From the NCBI GenBank assembly GCA_965153455.1, contig OZ234499.1, positions 1,612,001-1,676,000 of the forward strand: a DNA stretch of 64,000 nucleotides, given 5' to 3'. The notes beneath the pieces were generated by a model. That model saw nothing but the letters and a program-made list of their open reading frames with translations, had not been told where the DNA came from and searched no databases. Origin of the DNA: Sphagnum compactum (lineage: Eukaryota; Bryophyta; Sphagnopsida; Sphagnales). This document shows, piece by piece, positions 61,549 through 64,000 of this stretch (position 1 is the first letter of the stretch; the number at the start of each line of letters is the position of its first letter). The position numbers and the translations under genes are program-made.

Positions 61549-64000
61549 AAGGTAGAGTTGTAACGAAAGAGCTAAAGTTCCTTCCCAGTCAATTTTCCCA
61601 GCAGGGCCTCTGTCTCTCTCTGCCTGTGCAAAGCTGCTCTGTGGCTGGCACATCAAGGTTTTGTATCAGGGTGAGTAGTTTTTATCTCTGGTGCTTTACT
61701 TCAACTCACTAAATATAAGATTGGATTACTCTGCCATCGAAGAATGTGGAACAGGGCTGGCGGCTACACATGCTAAGTGCCCGAAGTTCACAGCTTTGCC
61801 ATTGAGCTTGTAGCATAGAATCACACTGCAGTGTACAGCACTAGAGATATTTATCCTGCAGATTCTGCATCCATCACAACACTTTCTATAAGTGGCACCC
61901 ACTTTCTAGTATCACGGAATGCCAAGCTTTTACATGTTTTTACTTACCATGTGGCCTCAGATGATCCTATTTGTAAACTCTGACAGTCAGATCCACAATT
62001 TGGAAGAGACGCAATTGGTTGAGCTATCTAGGAGGTAATTCACTTTTACACCAAGTCTTCAAAGCACTTTCAAAATGATATTCTGCTTAGATTATGTTAG
62101 AATCTTCACAACAAGTAAACTGATAACAGTGATTCTTGCACCCAGGGTTACTTTTGTTGTGCATCTTCCTCCTCCTCAGACATACCGATAATAAGCATGT
62201 GACCAAGTTTGAAATGCAAGTGCAGGTGTGTTAAATAGATCTTGTACATTGCCCCAAGAGTTGACAATTGTGTACCTGTTTCTGGAACTTGGTGTGTTTC
62301 ACCATGTTTTCACCAAAGATTACTTTAGATTGCTAATCTAAAGTAAAGGGACCATTGGAAGTGGAACCCCACTGTAAGTAGTAGCTTTCGAAATTGCTAC
62401 TGTTTTGATCTATTTGTTTTGACAACTAGTCTCTGGGAAATAGGAGCAGTCTTTTGGGCCCAGCAACCTGTAGTAGAGTAACAATGCCACAAGACATTCA
62501 AGAATCACATGACAGAAGGTCAATCACATGCCTGCTCTTTGGAAAGGGACCAGAATCGTGCAGTCAGAAGCAGATTCCAAGAATTTTGCATGATTGATTA
62601 TTCTCAGGCAAGGCCAGAACAAGACTCTGAATGTTGAAGGCCATAATGCAGGTTGGTCTTCTGCTTTGGAGTAGTGATACACTCAGTGCTCATGTTAAGT
62701 CTTGTCATTTCTGATGTGATTTTCAGAGCCAACTTTGTGTCCTTTCCAACTTCACAACCTTCACTGCTGGCTTTCCTTGCCCTCAGATGGCAAAGCTGAT
62801 TTGTTCCATCAAAGAACCATGTCAAACATTATTTTCATTCATTGAACTGGCAGTGTATATTGGCATTCCACAGCTAATTTGACCTCCAATCTGATTGTGT
62901 AATCTCATAGATCACAATGTCCCATGCAAGAACAAGATAAACAAACCCATTTCCTTTTATCAAAGCTGACTTGCAGCTTGAGAGAGGACAAATAAGTAGC
63001 TGCTAAAAATAAGGGACTGGCCTGCCAAAGAACCATGGAGAAGAAGTCAACTTAGTTCAAATCTGTTACTTATGAGCTCCCTTGGAATTGGGTCATTGGC
63101 AATGGACCTAACAGCAGCTGCCAGCTACATATGCAATTTCATTAACTGCACTACGCTCCTGGTGATCAACTCATCATCTATTAATTTTGTTGCATGCTCA
63201 AAAGTTTCCTCATATAACAAAATTTGGATTTCACCATGAGTCAAGAGTTCATATGGAGGGTAGTGTACTGTGAAGACACTAGATTTAGCCTCCGTGGTGT
63301 CCTGTCCTCAATAATGTGAAGCTATTGGGTCTCAAATTCATCATCATAAACCTGAGCCTTTTTCTAGAAACAAGCCCACCATCACCTAAGGACCAACAGT
63401 AAACTTCATCTGACAATTTCTCACAAAGCAATCATCTCTTGTGTTATTATCATCTTTTTCTGAACCTGTGAAAACTTATTAGTATTGATAGCTTCACAGG
63501 ACTGCTGGTACCAAGTCAGCCTTCACTGGAGGTTAGTAACAAAATTAAATTTCTATGGCGCTGTTTGGAGGAAAGTGAAATTTTTGGTGTGAGCACCTAT
63601 TCACTGAAAGGAACCATGAGCAAAGAAAGCGTTGAGCTTCTGCAAGTAGGTCTGGAGCAAGTGCCAGACTAGCAACCATGGTAGAAAATGCTCCACAACT
63701 CTGAAGCTCTGCCTTCACTGAGCCTGGTGGTGGTTGGCAATGATGTGCCAGAGCAGAGACATTACGCTTAAAGAGATATGGCCAGAGCTGCCATGCATGC
63801 AATCTGTGCACAAATATCTTTGAATGAGTGTCTAAAGTACATCAAGGTTTCATCCTTCTTGACAATCACAATCTTAGTGTAACCAAGGGCAAAAAAATTT
63901 GTCTTCCCACAGTGCAAATCTCTAAGGTCTTCTCAAATACATTCTCTGCATTCTCAACAGACACTAATTAGTGCAGCAACAAACATAGAGACGTTGTAAA
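61549..64000. other. 3' flank of the TPR gene and unassigned sequence to the window end
   Basis: The first part is presumably 3' UTR. Two - strand open frames (62604-62825, 73 codons; 63545-63811, 88 codons) have fairly even composition and could be exons of a gene running leftward from beyond the window, but I recognise no domain. Base composition from 61.6 to 64 kb is less AT-rich than in the repeat blocks, which fits gene-proximal sequence. Confidence 0.4.

Overview
This window is nuclear DNA of a land plant. The evidence is GT-AG introns of about 100-250 bp inside genes of plant-specific or plant-typical families, CT-rich 5' leaders, AT-rich gene-poor spacers, and decayed plant retroelements. 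There is no bacterial operon structure and no prokaryotic RNA gene or CRISPR array. I cannot name the species. The density (five gene loci in 64 kb, separated by old repeats) fits a mid-sized, repeat-rich genome.

Layout. 1-802: last two visible exons of a calcineurin-like metallophosphoesterase (+). 0.8-25.9 kb: AT-rich, gene-poor, with several tandem arrays, a foldback repeat cluster (9.2-10.3 kb) and one arm of a dispersed repeat whose inverted partner lies 18 kb away (6.4 and 24.4 kb). 26-30.4 kb: a GC-richer gene for a large DUF688 protein (+), with a short second exon added here by splice reasoning. 32.4-35.4 kb: a complete eight-exon gene (-) for the MAEA/GID9 subunit of the GID/CTLH ubiquitin ligase. 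36.3-54.5 kb: a repeat-dominated block holding two tandem arrays, a long terminal repeat (LTR) at 41.5 kb and its inverted partner at 50.7 kb (a solo LTR with an ATGAC target duplication), a second inverted block just inside each, a decayed retroelement ORF, a leucyl-aminopeptidase gene fragment and a 233-bp tandem array with an open frame. 55.4-56.4 kb: a two-exon gene (+) for a KEN-box protein that may be related to POLYCHOME/UVI4 regulators of the anaphase-promoting complex (APC/C). 57.7-58.9 kb: a decayed Ty1/copia pol. 60.8-61.5 kb: a two-exon gene (+) for a small membrane-anchored TPR protein. 61.5-64 kb: no gene I can assign.

The genes are ordinary, independently regulated eukaryotic units. 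Two of them (MAEA/GID9 and, if the assignment holds, the KEN-box protein) touch ubiquitin-dependent proteolysis, but nothing suggests they act as a cluster. I did not find a convincing new multi-gene system. The most unusual object is the roughly 10-kb inverted-repeat-bounded region at 41.5-51.5 kb, which contains retroelement and host-gene debris plus a periodic open frame. Exon boundaries were read by eye from splice consensus and reading-frame continuity, and family assignments are from recognition of motifs, not from database searches.
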